DNA of 64,000 nt. Origin: Halorientalis salina (GTDB lineage: Archaea; Halobacteriota; Halobacteria; Halobacteriales; Haloarculaceae). The notes under the pieces are model-generated. The model ran no database searches. It was given only the letters and a program-made list of their open reading frames with translations, and was not told where the DNA came from. Position 1 is the first letter of the stretch. Each line of letters starts with the position of its first letter. The stretch spans positions 62,001-126,000 of the forward strand of contig NZ_SOSC01000003.1 in assembly GCF_005049285.1 (NCBI RefSeq), written 5' to 3'. This document shows, one piece after another, positions 45,292 to 54,438 of the stretch. Made by a program: the position numbers and the translations under genes.

Positions 45292-45723
45292 ATGGACGGT
45301 GCATACGACCCGGCCGAAGCGTCCCACCGGGCGCTGCGTGGGATTCAGCAGGAACTCGAGCGCCATCCTGTGATCTCTTCAGTCCGTGGCTTCCCGTCGG
45401 GCGAGTTCACCCAGGTCGTTGCGGACGTAGCCAAAGAGCGGCTGCGTATCGACGGTCCCGACGCCTCGCTCACGGTGCGCTGGTTCGCGGGTGAAACGGC
45501 CGACGCTCCGCCCGAGTTCTCGTTTCACTACAGCGATGGCACACATGACTTCGGCTGGCATCACGAACCGAATCCGCACGTCGATGGCTGGGGCCACTTT
45601 CAAGAACGGACAGGCGCGTCCGATGCCTACACGTACGACCCACACACGTTTTCCTCAAAGAACCCGACACGAGTCGTCTGGGAGGTCATGTCTCATCTCA
45701 CGTCCAGGCTCGAACCGACGTGA
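45292..45723 (+). CDS. DUF6516/TumE-like protein, candidate toxin
   Basis: A 143-residue protein. The core has EFSFHYSDGTHDFGWHHEPN, then HVDGWGHFQERTGASDAYTY, with several His, matching the beta-rich His-containing pattern of DUF6516 (TumE-type) proteins, whose bacterial members are toxins of type II-like pairs. Here the gene follows a DUF7342 wHTH gene by 2 bases. Toxicity is inferred from family and context only. Confidence 0.6.
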   Translation: MDGAYDPAEASHRALRGIQQELERHPVISSVRGFPSGEFTQVVADVAKERLRIDGPDASLTVRWFAGETADAPPEFSFHYSDGTHDFGWHHEPNPHVDGWGHFQERTGASDAYTYDPHTFSSKNPTRVVWEVMSHLTSRLEPT

Positions 45724-46138
45724 GTCGCGTCTCGAAGAGTCGATCGGTGACCTGAACGCGAACGCCGGGGTAACAGATCGCTCCGGATGTTCCCTTCGTA
45801 CGTTGCCCCGCGAGCACTCACTCCCGTCGTCGGCCGAGCTGGTCCAGGTTGCGAGTGATACAGACTCACGCCAGCAGTCACTCCCTGGCGATGGGGCCCC
45901 AGAAGGACACAGCAGCGACGACGGTATCGGACTCGGCTCGTTCGGTCGGTGGCCCTCCGTAGGGACATTCATGCCCGTCGGGCCGTAATCTGATGTATGT
46001 GCATCGACCCGCTCACACAGACAGCGGCCGCCCAGCGCTGGCCGCCTGCGAGGAAAACGGCCGGCTGCAACGGCACCTGGGACGTCCAACGGTGGCGGCT
46101 GACGGGTGTGGGCAGAGCGCCACGGGCAATCGAGACAC
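45724..46138. other. Gene-free stretch of 415 bases
   Basis: No convincing gene. One plus frame (ATG 45993, 49 codons) ends with a TGA overlapping the ATG of the sugar dehydrogenase (46139) as ATGA, which is the spacing of coupled genes, but its composition is ordinary and no family is recognised. No repeat or RNA gene is seen. Confidence 0.4.
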
Positions 46139-47356
46139 ATGACTGGTGACGACGAGTCCTCGGTTCGGCCGGTGACCCGTCGGGCAGCCCTCGCGGCGAC
46201 GGCTGGTGCGCTCGGAGCGGTCGCCGGGTGTGCGACCGGGCCGTTTTCGGGAAACGAGTCGCCGACCAGTACCAGCGGCGACGTCACGGTGGCGGTCGAG
46301 ACGGTCGTCGAACCGGTCGCCGAACCGTGGAGTCTCGCGCCGCTCCCGGACGGGACCCGACTACTGGTCACCGAACGCGGCGGCCGGTTGCGCGTGATCG
46401 ACGTCGCCGACGGCACGATACAGACTGTCACGGGCACGCCGTCAGTGTACGCCCAGGGGCAGGGTGGCCTGCTGGACATCGCGCTCCATCCCTCGTTTCC
46501 GGACGCTCGCTGGGTGTATCTCACGTACTCGGCGAGCGACGGGAACGGACGATCCGCAACACACCTCGGCCGGGGACGGCTGGGTCAGGACGGCGAGTCC
46601 CTCCAGGACTTCGAGCAGTTGCACGTCGCCGAACCGTTCGTCGAGTCGAGCGGGCACTTCGGCTCGCGGGTCGCCTTCGGCCCCGACGGGTTCGTCTACC
46701 AGACCGTCGGGGATCGTCAGTTCAAGGACTTCGGCCCGGACCACACCGCACAGGACCTCTCGACGGAGCACGGCGTGACGCTGCGGCTCGCGCCGGACGG
46801 CTCCGTGCCCGACGACAACCCCTTCGTCGACCGGGCTGGCGCACGCGACGCGATATACAGTTACGGCCACCGGAACGCCCAGGGGCTGACGGTCCACCCC
46901 GACACCGGAGCTCTCTGGGAAAGCGAGTTCGGCGAAAAAGCCGGTGACGAACTGAACATCGTCGAAGCGGGCGCGAACTACGGCTGGCCGGTCGCCGACG
47001 AGGGCTGTCGGTACGGGACTGACGATCCGGTCGGCGTCTCACACAGCGAGCGCGAGGACGTGGTCGCACCGGTGTACTCCTGGCCCTGCGGCAGTGGCGG
47101 GTTCCCGCCGAGCGGGATGACCTTCTACACCGGCGCTGCATTCCCGTCCTGGCAGGGAGACCTGTTCGTCGGCGGCCTGGCCTCGCAGTATCTCGCCCGC
47201 TTGACCGTGGACGGCCGCAGCGTGACCGAGGCCGAGCCGTTGCTCGCCGACCGTGGCTGGCGCATCCGCGACGTGGTGCCGGCCCCCGAAAGCGGCCACC
47301 TCTACGTGGCGGTCGACGATACAGACGCGCCGATCGTTCGGCTCCGGCCGGTCTGA
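46139..47356 (+). CDS. Tat-exported PQQ-type aldose sugar dehydrogenase
   Basis: A 405-residue beta-propeller protein started at ATG 46139, giving a twin-arginine signal (TRRAALAATAG) and lipobox AVAGC. Propeller motifs: LLDIALHPSF, VYLTYSAS, GHFGSRVAFGPDGFVY, and GHRNAQGLTVHPDTGALWESEFG, characteristic of soluble glucose/sorbosone dehydrogenases (GDH-B type) with a PQQ site. Periplasmic-side sugar oxidation anchored by lipid is the expected role. A matching PQQ biosynthesis cluster is not in the window. Confidence 0.85.
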   Translation: MTGDDESSVRPVTRRAALAATAGALGAVAGCATGPFSGNESPTSTSGDVTVAVETVVEPVAEPWSLAPLPDGTRLLVTERGGRLRVIDVADGTIQTVTGTPSVYAQGQGGLLDIALHPSFPDARWVYLTYSASDGNGRSATHLGRGRLGQDGESLQDFEQLHVAEPFVESSGHFGSRVAFGPDGFVYQTVGDRQFKDFGPDHTAQDLSTEHGVTLRLAPDGSVPDDNPFVDRAGARDAIYSYGHRNAQGLTVHPDTGALWESEFGEKAGDELNIVEAGANYGWPVADEGCRYGTDDPVGVSHSEREDVVAPVYSWPCGSGGFPPSGMTFYTGAAFPSWQGDLFVGGLASQYLARLTVDGRSVTEAEPLLADRGWRIRDVVPAPESGHLYVAVDDTDAPIVRLRPV

Positions 47357-47387
47357 GCGTCATAAGCCATGAAGGCGTACCAGTGCT

Positions 47388-48650
47388 TCAGTCGTCGCTC
47401 GCCACGCTGGCGCTCGCAGTGAACCCGACCCCGCGGAGTCGCTCGGCGAGCGGTGTCCCGATCGCAGAGGCGGGGGTCAGGACGCCACCGTCCAGCGGTG
47501 AGTCGGTGTCGTCCTCCACGAGACACATCGCGGACTCGCCGAGCATCCGGGCGGTGCCGCCGTAGCCGGGGTCCCAGTCGGCACCGATCACGGCGTCCAC
47601 GGTGAAGGGGCCGTCTTCGTTGACCCCGCGACCGCGCGTGCGAACCCTGAAGTGGCCCTTCTCCATCTGCTCCTCGCTGGGCCCCTCGCCGGGGTCGGGG
47701 AACACGAACCGCTTGAGCGCCGAGCGCGTCGGGCCGATGGACAGCCCGAGCGTGAGCAAGCCGAGTCCACCGGTGACCAGGCCCGCGGTGGCTGCACCAC
47801 GGAGGCCGCGGCCAGTCGGAATGACTTCCGTACAGCGGAAGTCACGGCCCCAGGGGTAGTCCAGCAGCGCGTTGCTCCGTCGAATCACGCGCTCGTTCAC
47901 CGCTGCCATCGGGGACGGGGCCGTCCAGGACGACCGCAGTGGGTCCTTTCGGGGGAGGCGTTGCTCGCCCGGATCGACGCCCTCCCGTTCGCCGGGCGGT
48001 GCCAGCGAGTAGGGGTTCCCGAGCACCTTCCTGACTTCGGGGTCCTTCGACGCGGCCTCGAACAGTTCGGCCGCACTGGCGAGCGTGCCGCCACTCACGC
48101 CCCCGCTGGTGTTTTCGACGTAGATCCGAACCTGGGTACAGGGTGCCCCGAACTCCTCGGTCGCGAACGATTGTGCGAGGAGGGTACCCAGGTCGGCAGG
48201 GACGGAGTCGAAGCCACAGCTGTGGACGATGCGCGTGTCGGCATCGACGGCCGCATCGTGGTACTGGTCGACGATCTCCCGGGTCCAGTTCACTTCACCG
48301 GTCAGATCGCAGTACTCGGTTTCGGCCTCGATACACGCCTCGACCAGCGGCGTCCCGTACTTCGTATAGGGGCCGACGGTCGTACAGACGACGCGCGTCT
48401 CGCGAGCCATCTCTCTGAGCGTCTCCGGTTCGGTCGCGTCCCCGATCACGATCGGGAGGTCGTCCCACTCGTCGCTCCCGTCGACGAGGTCGGTCCCGAG
48501 GGCGCCCAGGCGATCAGCGTCGCGGCCACCGAGAGCCAGCGACAGATCGTCCGGTGTGTACTGTTCGGTGAGGTACTCGGCCACGAGGCGTCCGGCGAAG
48601 CCGGTCGCACCCCACACGACGAGATCGTATTGTCGGTCGGTCTGTGACAC
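47388..48650 (-). CDS. Saccharopine-dehydrogenase-like / trans-acting enoyl reductase
   Basis: A 420-residue protein started at GTG 48650; sequence further upstream lacks family features. The Rossmann motif is VVWGATGFAGRLVAEYL, with ALGGRDADRL for NADP binding, VCTTVGPYTKYG and SCGFDSVPADLG, diagnostic of the family that includes mycobacterial trans-acting enoyl reductases and saccharopine-dehydrogenase-like membrane-associated proteins. It may reduce isoprenoid or acyl double bonds. Convergent with the sugar dehydrogenase. Confidence 0.8.
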   Translation of the reverse strand: MSQTDRQYDLVVWGATGFAGRLVAEYLTEQYTPDDLSLALGGRDADRLGALGTDLVDGSDEWDDLPIVIGDATEPETLREMARETRVVCTTVGPYTKYGTPLVEACIEAETEYCDLTGEVNWTREIVDQYHDAAVDADTRIVHSCGFDSVPADLGTLLAQSFATEEFGAPCTQVRIYVENTSGGVSGGTLASAAELFEAASKDPEVRKVLGNPYSLAPPGEREGVDPGEQRLPRKDPLRSSWTAPSPMAAVNERVIRRSNALLDYPWGRDFRCTEVIPTGRGLRGAATAGLVTGGLGLLTLGLSIGPTRSALKRFVFPDPGEGPSEEQMEKGHFRVRTRGRGVNEDGPFTVDAVIGADWDPGYGGTARMLGESAMCLVEDDTDSPLDGGVLTPASAIGTPLAERLRGVGFTASASVASDD

Positions 48651-48813
48651 GTGTGTGGACTGTCGATTCGGTGTCCTGACCCAAATATTGAATGGATTTT
48701 TCGAACGGAACAAACGCACGATACGGCGAGTATCGAGTCCACGCTCGGGAATTTGACGTGGAACTGCAACCCGATCAGCCTGCTCAGAACCCCACACCCA
48801 AGCGGTGACGGCG

Positions 48814-49569
48814 TTACGTCGGGCCCTCCACGTTCACCACCCACGGTTCGCCACCGCAGAGCCAGATAATTCCAGTGTGGGCGGTCTCGGTCGGGTTGGT
48901 GTCACGGTGGACCAGCTTCGGCGGGACGTGGAAACACTCGCCGATGTCGATTCGGGCGGTCTTCTCGCCGGCCGGCCCGTACTCGGTCTCGCTCGGTCCG
49001 TCGACGGCATAGCCGAAATAGACGTTTTCTCCGTGGTGGTGCCAGCCAGCGGCGGCCCCGCCGGCCGCCTCGACGCGCATCAGGAGCACGGAAGCGTCGG
49101 GGAATGGCGTCTCTCGCGTCAGATTCGGACTGTCGACCGTCGGAACGAGGTCGTCGGGACCGACGACCGCCGGCTCGGCGTCCGACTTCGGTGGAGCGGG
49201 TGCATCGCGCTCCGGACCGTCGGAGTCGCCGGTAACGACCGCCAGAACCTCCAGTCGGGTATCACCGGCGACGAATTTGTGGCTGGTCGCCGGAGGCACC
49301 TGAAGGAGATCGCCCGCCGCCAGGTCAGTCGATTGGTCCTCGCTGTACGCGACGCGTCCCTGGCCCGCACGAACCCACCCGTAGACGGCACCCTCTCTGA
49401 CGTGCCACGCCGAACTCCTATCGATCTGGCACAGCACGAGCCGATACTCGCCGACCTGAAACAGCGTCTGCTCGACGAGGCCAGGCACCGGTTCGGTCCG
49501 ATCCGTCTCCGCCGGATCGACGATTCGGATGTCCCCGTCCATATCCTCGTCGTGGGCTCGGAGCCGCAT
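48814..49569 (-). CDS. Bicupin protein
   Basis: Two cupin domains. The first is around VYGWVRAGQGRV and LLQVPPATSHKFVAG; the second around GWHHHGENVYFGYAVDG and CFHVPPKLVHRDTN, with a fuller metal-binding His set in the second. Start is uncertain: ATG 49569 (MRLRAHDED) or 49542 (MDGDIR); frames further upstream are unlikely. Bicupins are often dioxygenases or isomerases; metal ligands HHHxE...H are visible only in domain two. It precedes no obvious operon partner but is 95 bases from the carotenoid oxygenase gene on the same strand. Confidence 0.75.
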   Translation of the reverse strand: MRLRAHDEDMDGDIRIVDPAETDRTEPVPGLVEQTLFQVGEYRLVLCQIDRSSAWHVREGAVYGWVRAGQGRVAYSEDQSTDLAAGDLLQVPPATSHKFVAGDTRLEVLAVVTGDSDGPERDAPAPPKSDAEPAVVGPDDLVPTVDSPNLTRETPFPDASVLLMRVEAAGGAAAGWHHHGENVYFGYAVDGPSETEYGPAGEKTARIDIGECFHVPPKLVHRDTNPTETAHTGIIWLCGGEPWVVNVEGPT

Positions 49570-49663
49570 TACTGCTGTGACGGGTGGTACCGAGCGAGTC
49601 GATCGTTCGACCGTCGCCACTCCCAAACACGAGGTCCGGCTACGACGCCGCCGGGACTGTCGT

Positions 49664-51154
49664 TCAGCCCGGTGTCTTTGCCTTCAGCTCCGGAAAGTAC
49701 CGCCCGTGGAAGTCGAAGGGAATCGGATGCGGGAGTGTCACACGCGCGTTCTCCTCGAAGGTGTCGCCGTCTACCACGAGCAGCCGTGAGCGGTTCTCGC
49801 CGGCGTCGAGAGCGACCGTCAGGACGACGCCGGCATCCTCACGGTCGCCGTCCGGCGCAGGGACGAAGATCGGTTCGCCGAAGTAGTCGCCGCCTCGGGA
49901 GAACTCCGTGACGTCACCGGTCCGGGTATCGAGCTTCAGTATCCCGTGTGCCCATTCGGTAGGTGGCTGATCCATGCTCATCGCGTAGATATACCGATGC
50001 TCGCGAGACCACCGTGCTGGCGACGCAGTTGGGAGGGCGGTTCCGTCCGCGTAGAGCCTCGACCGATCGACGGACACATCGTCCGCGCCATAGCGGTTCG
50101 ACCCCGTCGCGCCGCCGAGGTCGACGGTAAATCGGTCGAGTCGGCCGGCGAGTGTCTCGAGTTCACCCTCCCGAAGCGAGTCGATGGACAGTGAGTCGAT
50201 GGTGGTCGCATCTGGAACGGTCTCGAGGTCGAATACGATCTCCCGTCCGCCGTCGCGCTCGAACGCGTTGACGTGGTGGAAGCCGAAGACGGAGTCGGTG
50301 ACCGGGTCTGCGAGTACCTCGCCAGTGGTGCGGTCGATGACGATAACTCTGGTCCCGCGGTCGGGTTGCCACTCGAACTGCTCGATGAACGGCGCCTGTC
50401 GGCCAGGTCGGAGGAACCGGAGCGGGTTCACTCGCAGGGGAAACTCCGTCAGAACGACGAATCGCGGCGTGAGCGCGAAGCTGTGCATGTATGCCGGTTC
50501 GTCCGTCTCGACGCTCCCGATGTGGTGTCGCACTCCCGGCTCGCTCATCGCGTGGACGTGGTACTGGTTGGTCCGGCCGAATTCGGTCTCGACGTTCACG
50601 AGCGTCCCCGTCACTGGATCGCGCTTTAGATGCGCACAGGCCAGATGGCCACTCGGAGCACTCCCGTCGTATTCGACGTGCCGGTCGGTGGCGAGCGTGT
50701 TCGGATCGACGGCAACCCACCGCGGTGACTCCGTGAGCGCGAGGTACGTCTCACCGATCCGCTCGACGATGATGTTCGTGTTGTCGTACGGGTCGGTGAG
50801 GAAGGTAGAGAGTCGCGAGCGGAGGGTGGTCTCGCCGGTCGCGAACCCGCCCTCGAAGTCCCCTGCGAGTGCGGCCCGGTACGCGTCGGTGTCGAGAAAG
50901 CGATTCCGATAGTGGAGTTCGTCTTTCCCAGCCCCACCCGCTCGGTGGCTCCGGGTATCGGGGTCGAACGTGAAGCGGTGGAGCATCGCGAGCCCGTCGA
51001 ACCAGTGCTCGACAGTGCTTCCATCGGGGAACGAAAACGCACCGGGGCCGTTCCTGACGAGACTTCCAGTCAGCCAGTCGGGAAGCGTCCCCTCGACGGA
51101 GAGCGTGGCTGCCGTCTCCTCGTGTAGCGAGTGGAAGCCAGGATGCGGACTCAT
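49664..51154 (-). CDS. Carotenoid cleavage oxygenase
   Basis: A 496-residue enzyme (ATG 51154 chosen; 51163 possible). The four Fe(II)-binding His lie in SGHLACAHL, YMHSFALT, FGFHHVNAFE and FDFHGRYFPE, in the seven-bladed-propeller order of RPE65/NinaB/CCD proteins, and the N-terminal LVRNGPGAFSF is typical. It cleaves a carotenoid double bond with O2. In haloarchaea this could give retinal for rhodopsins, although many use Brp/Blh instead; the exact bond is not predictable. Confidence 0.88.
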   Translation of the reverse strand: MSPHPGFHSLHEETAATLSVEGTLPDWLTGSLVRNGPGAFSFPDGSTVEHWFDGLAMLHRFTFDPDTRSHRAGGAGKDELHYRNRFLDTDAYRAALAGDFEGGFATGETTLRSRLSTFLTDPYDNTNIIVERIGETYLALTESPRWVAVDPNTLATDRHVEYDGSAPSGHLACAHLKRDPVTGTLVNVETEFGRTNQYHVHAMSEPGVRHHIGSVETDEPAYMHSFALTPRFVVLTEFPLRVNPLRFLRPGRQAPFIEQFEWQPDRGTRVIVIDRTTGEVLADPVTDSVFGFHHVNAFERDGGREIVFDLETVPDATTIDSLSIDSLREGELETLAGRLDRFTVDLGGATGSNRYGADDVSVDRSRLYADGTALPTASPARWSREHRYIYAMSMDQPPTEWAHGILKLDTRTGDVTEFSRGGDYFGEPIFVPAPDGDREDAGVVLTVALDAGENRSRLLVVDGDTFEENARVTLPHPIPFDFHGRYFPELKAKTPG

Positions 51155-51179
51155 AGGTAGCAATTAGCGCGCGAGCGGG

Positions 51180-51186
51180 AAAAAAA
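51180..51186 (-). terminator. T-run terminator of the ABC exporter operon
   Basis: Seven T on the minus strand, 40 bases beyond the permease stop at 51226 and before the carotenoid oxygenase start. Archaeal terminators are typically such T-runs. Confidence 0.5.
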
Positions 51187-51225
51187 TGCAGCGTCGAACA
51201 ACCGAGTGAAACGCTGCAGGTACGT

Positions 51226-52062
51226 TCAGTTCAGGTCTGCCCGCTCGAAGGCCCAGTAGCCGGCGAGGAGCGGGACGAGAGTCCAGACCAGCAGGATGGC
51301 GACGAACACCCACGAGGCGAGGTACAGGGGGACGTCGCCCCCAAGCCGGGCGGCCGTGCTGGGGATGGCGGCCCCCGTCGCACCGAGTGCGCGCGTCACG
51401 AGCGCGCTGTAGGCGCCCGACGGGCTGAGCCCTTCCAGCAGGAGGAACCACGCGGGGACCGTGCCACTCGGTGGGCCGCCCACGACGGCGAGGTGTGCAC
51501 CCTGAGGAATCAGGTCCCAGAGCAGGGCCAGGCCGAGATAGCTGGCGATGCCCAGCGTCATGGCTCGCGACCGCGTCGCCGTCGCGGCGGAGATGCCGAC
51601 GGCGATCCCGACGAAGACGACGCCCAGGCCGACAGTGAGGACGAGCACGGCCAGGTACGCCAGCAGTGGCAAGGTTCCGTAGACGAGCCACGTGACGGCG
51701 CTGGCAAGCAGGAAGCCCAGGCCGAGGCCGACGACGGCGACGGCGCTCCGGCCGGCGAACTTCCCGACCACGACGGTTCGGCGGTTCGGTTCCAGCCCGA
51801 GGAGGAGCCGCAGACTGCCGGACTCGCGCTCGCCGGCGATGGCGAGGTAGGCGGCCACGAGCGCGACGATCGGCACGAGCATGGCGGCGAACTCGCTGGC
51901 CGCGCCGAGTCCCAGCAGCGCCGAGGCGTCCATCGCGGGTATCAACACGGGGACCGAGGCGGTCATGGCGATCATGACCGCGACGAATGCGACGAGGCCC
52001 CACAGCACCCGCGACTGGACGGCGTCGGTGAACTCGCGCCGGGCGATGACCCGCCAACTCAT
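51226..52062 (-). CDS. ABC-2 type exporter permease
   Basis: A 278-residue protein with six membrane segments (about 19-40, 58-72, 105-128, 134-160, 172-190, 250-270) and the ABC-2 pattern: GERESGSLRLLLGLEPNRRTVVVGK as the coupling region, followed by paired helices. It overlaps the ATPase gene as ATGA, so the pair forms one exporter, possibly for a small molecule or copper/NosY-like substrate. The divergent regulator suggests inducible expression. Confidence 0.88.
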   Translation of the reverse strand: MSWRVIARREFTDAVQSRVLWGLVAFVAVMIAMTASVPVLIPAMDASALLGLGAASEFAAMLVPIVALVAAYLAIAGERESGSLRLLLGLEPNRRTVVVGKFAGRSAVAVVGLGLGFLLASAVTWLVYGTLPLLAYLAVLVLTVGLGVVFVGIAVGISAATATRSRAMTLGIASYLGLALLWDLIPQGAHLAVVGGPPSGTVPAWFLLLEGLSPSGAYSALVTRALGATGAAIPSTAARLGGDVPLYLASWVFVAILLVWTLVPLLAGYWAFERADLN

Positions 52063-53000
52063 CCGTCGACCTCCGCCCTGGCGAGTGTGGGTTCATCCGC
52101 GTGCGTGTACTCGGAGAAGAGGTCCTCAAGCGACATCTCGTGTGTTTCGACGTCGAGAACGGCACTCCCCGCCGCCCGAACGGCGTCGATGACCGCCACC
52201 TTCGCGGTCGACTCGGTACAGGTCGCCCGCACCACGTCGTCCCCGACGACCAGGTCGGTCACGCCGTCGAAGTCCGCGGCGGTGAGGCCGGTCGGCGGGG
52301 CGTCGACGGTCAGCGAGATGGTCGACCCGGTGCCGACTGCCTCGCGGAGGCCGTCGATGGTGTCGACGGCGACCAACCGCCCGTTCTTGAGGATGCCGAC
52401 CCGGTCACAGACCGCTTCGACCTGGCTGAGGACGTGCGAGGAGAAGAAGACGGTCCCGCCGTCGGCCGCGTGTTCGCGGGTGATCTCACGGATGTCGCGG
52501 ATGCCGTCGGGGTCCAGACCGCTCGACGGTTCGTCCAGTATCAGGAGGTCCGGGTCGCCGACGAGCGCCATCCCGAGCGCGAGGCGCTGGCTCATCCCTT
52601 TCGAGTACGCGCCTGCGGGGCGGGCCGCAGCCGTCGAGTCGAGTCCGACCCGGTCGAGAATCGCGTCGGGGTCGTCGCTCGCGTCCTTGAGATCGATGGC
52701 GAACTGCACGTGATCACGGCCGCTGAGCCGGTCGTACAGGCTGTAGCCGTCGGGGAGGATACCAACCCGCTGGTGGATGGCCTCGGCGTCCCGCTGGGCG
52801 TCGTAGCCCAGTACCGTCGCGGACCCGGCCGTCGGGCGGATGTAGTCCAGCAATACGTCGATGGCCGTCGATTTCCCGGCCCCGTTCGGGCCGAGGAAGC
52901 CGAACACCTCACCCTCGTCGACGGTCAACGAGAGGTCGTCGATGGCGTAGACGTCGTGACCGTACCGCTTGGTGAGGCCATCGGTCTGGATGGCGGGCAT
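52059..53000 (-). CDS. ABC exporter ATP-binding protein
   Basis: A 313-residue ATPase of the CcmA/DrrA-like group: Walker A GPNGAGKST, Q-loop, signature SKGMSQRLALG, Walker B LLILDEPSSGLD, and a His switch SSHVLSQ. The C-terminal tail of about 90 residues is typical for exporters (substrate or dimer contacts). First gene of a two-gene operon with the ABC-2 permease. Confidence 0.92.
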   Translation of the reverse strand: MPAIQTDGLTKRYGHDVYAIDDLSLTVDEGEVFGFLGPNGAGKSTAIDVLLDYIRPTAGSATVLGYDAQRDAEAIHQRVGILPDGYSLYDRLSGRDHVQFAIDLKDASDDPDAILDRVGLDSTAAARPAGAYSKGMSQRLALGMALVGDPDLLILDEPSSGLDPDGIRDIREITREHAADGGTVFFSSHVLSQVEAVCDRVGILKNGRLVAVDTIDGLREAVGTGSTISLTVDAPPTGLTAADFDGVTDLVVGDDVVRATCTESTAKVAVIDAVRAAGSAVLDVETHEMSLEDLFSEYTHADEPTLARAEVDG

Positions 53001-53161
53001 CGTCAGTCACTTCCCAACGGTCGAACCACCGGCGAGTTGCGCGTTCTGTTCATATCCTGTCCTGACCAGCAGGGGACGTAAATGATATCAGTAGCCGGTT
53101 ACAGTGACATATCTGACATAAAACCCATCCGTACCGGTGTCCATCGGTATCCTACGCACCG

Positions 53162-54004
53162 ATGTCTCGAACCGGAATCGACGCCGCGCTGGGCCTCCTC
53201 TCGAACGAGACGCGGTTCGACATCCTGCGCGCGCTGGCGACCCAGCGGTTCACTGCGACGGACGCGACCGGGATGACGTTCTCCGAACTGTTCGCCGCAG
53301 TCGACACCGACGACTCGGGGAACTTCAACTACCATCTGAAGCGACTGCTCGGCCGTCTCGTGACCAAAGACGGCGAGTACTACCAGCTCACGCACGGTGG
53401 CGTCCAGCTGTTCAGCTCACTGCAGGCCACGACGTACGCGCCTGATTCCGAACGCGAATCGCTACCCCTCGACCAGTCGTGTCCGCTGTGTACCCGGGAC
53501 CTGAAGGCGACCTACGAGGAGGGGTTTCTGGCGATCGGGTGCGGGGAGCACGTCATCGTCGAGATTTACGTCCATCCCAGTTGGATCGAGTCGCTGTCCA
53601 CCGACGAGTTCCTCGACCGGGTGAGCCTCCTACTGCGCCACCACATCGAGAAAATCGTCGACGGGTTCTGCCCGCTCTGCCACGGCCCACTCGGTTACGA
53701 ACTCCGTAGCGACGACGACCCGTATCCGATCCAGTATCACTACCCCTGCCAACAGTGCGGGACGGAACTCCGCTTGCGACCCCAACAGACGGTGTTTCGC
53801 GACGCCACTGTGGCGGCGTTCTATCGCGAGCGCGGCATCGAACTCCACGAGACGCCGCCGTGGGAACTGTACGACACCTACGGCGAGACGTGGGTCATCG
53901 ACGGGGGGCCCCAGACCGGATTCGAACTCGTCGTCGCGGGCGACACCGCCCGAGTAACGGTCGATGGGCAGGGGGCTGTCCGCTCGTTCGAGCAACCAGA
54001 GTGA
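53162..54004 (+). CDS. ArsR-like winged-helix regulator with zinc-ribbon C-terminus
   Basis: A 280-residue protein. Residues 1-90 form a winged helix (GLLSNETRFDILRALA, FNYHLKRLLGRLV, EYYQLTHGG). Residues 100-225 contain CPLC...CG, and CPLCHGPLGYEL with CQQCGTEL, the Cys pairs of zinc ribbons typical of haloarchaeal DUF7351-type regulators. It is divergent from the ABC exporter across 161 bases, so it is probably that operon's regulator. Confidence 0.82.
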   Translation: MSRTGIDAALGLLSNETRFDILRALATQRFTATDATGMTFSELFAAVDTDDSGNFNYHLKRLLGRLVTKDGEYYQLTHGGVQLFSSLQATTYAPDSERESLPLDQSCPLCTRDLKATYEEGFLAIGCGEHVIVEIYVHPSWIESLSTDEFLDRVSLLLRHHIEKIVDGFCPLCHGPLGYELRSDDDPYPIQYHYPCQQCGTELRLRPQQTVFRDATVAAFYRERGIELHETPPWELYDTYGETWVIDGGPQTGFELVVAGDTARVTVDGQGAVRSFEQPE

Positions 54005-54012
54005 GAAGACAG

Positions 54013-54438
54013 CTACCGAGTCCCTGATTCGCTCCCGGAGAACAGGCCGACGCGCCAGGCGTGCAGGCCGGCACCGAGGACGATCAGGACGGCGACGGCG
54101 ACGAGCACCCATCGCTGTGCAGGGAACGCCCAGCCGGATGCCTGGAACACGTCGACGCGACCGGTGACTGCCCAGACCGTCACGACGAGGAGGATGGTGA
54201 GTCCGAGGCCGAGGGCGATCGCGGTCCCGGTCGTCTCCGAGAGAGAGCCATAGCGAACCGCGACACAGGCCAGGATGACCACCATCGCCAGGATGCCCGC
54301 GAAGATCGGACTGACCGTTCCGAAGCCGTAGTACAGCAGGACATCGCGAACCGACTCGACGAGAAACGCCGCGAGAAGTATCACGATGAAAGCGGCGCTC
54401 GCGATGGTGCTGAGCGCCATCCCGATGGATCGCTCCAT
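54013..54438 (-). CDS. Four-helix membrane protein of unknown function
   Basis: A 141-residue protein with four hydrophobic segments (about 7-28, 36-60, 70-90, 108-128) and no visible catalytic motif. It converges with the regulator gene by 8 bases. Family not recognised. Confidence 0.65.
   Translation of the reverse strand: MERSIGMALSTIASAAFIVILLAAFLVESVRDVLLYYGFGTVSPIFAGILAMVVILACVAVRYGSLSETTGTAIALGLGLTILLVVTVWAVTGRVDVFQASGWAFPAQRWVLVAVAVLIVLGAGLHAWRVGLFSGSESGTR

Noticed and set aside
45655-46524. 289-codon minus-strand frame over the start of the sugar dehydrogenase
   Set aside because: Arg/Ser/Pro-rich shadow of the real plus-strand gene; no family features.
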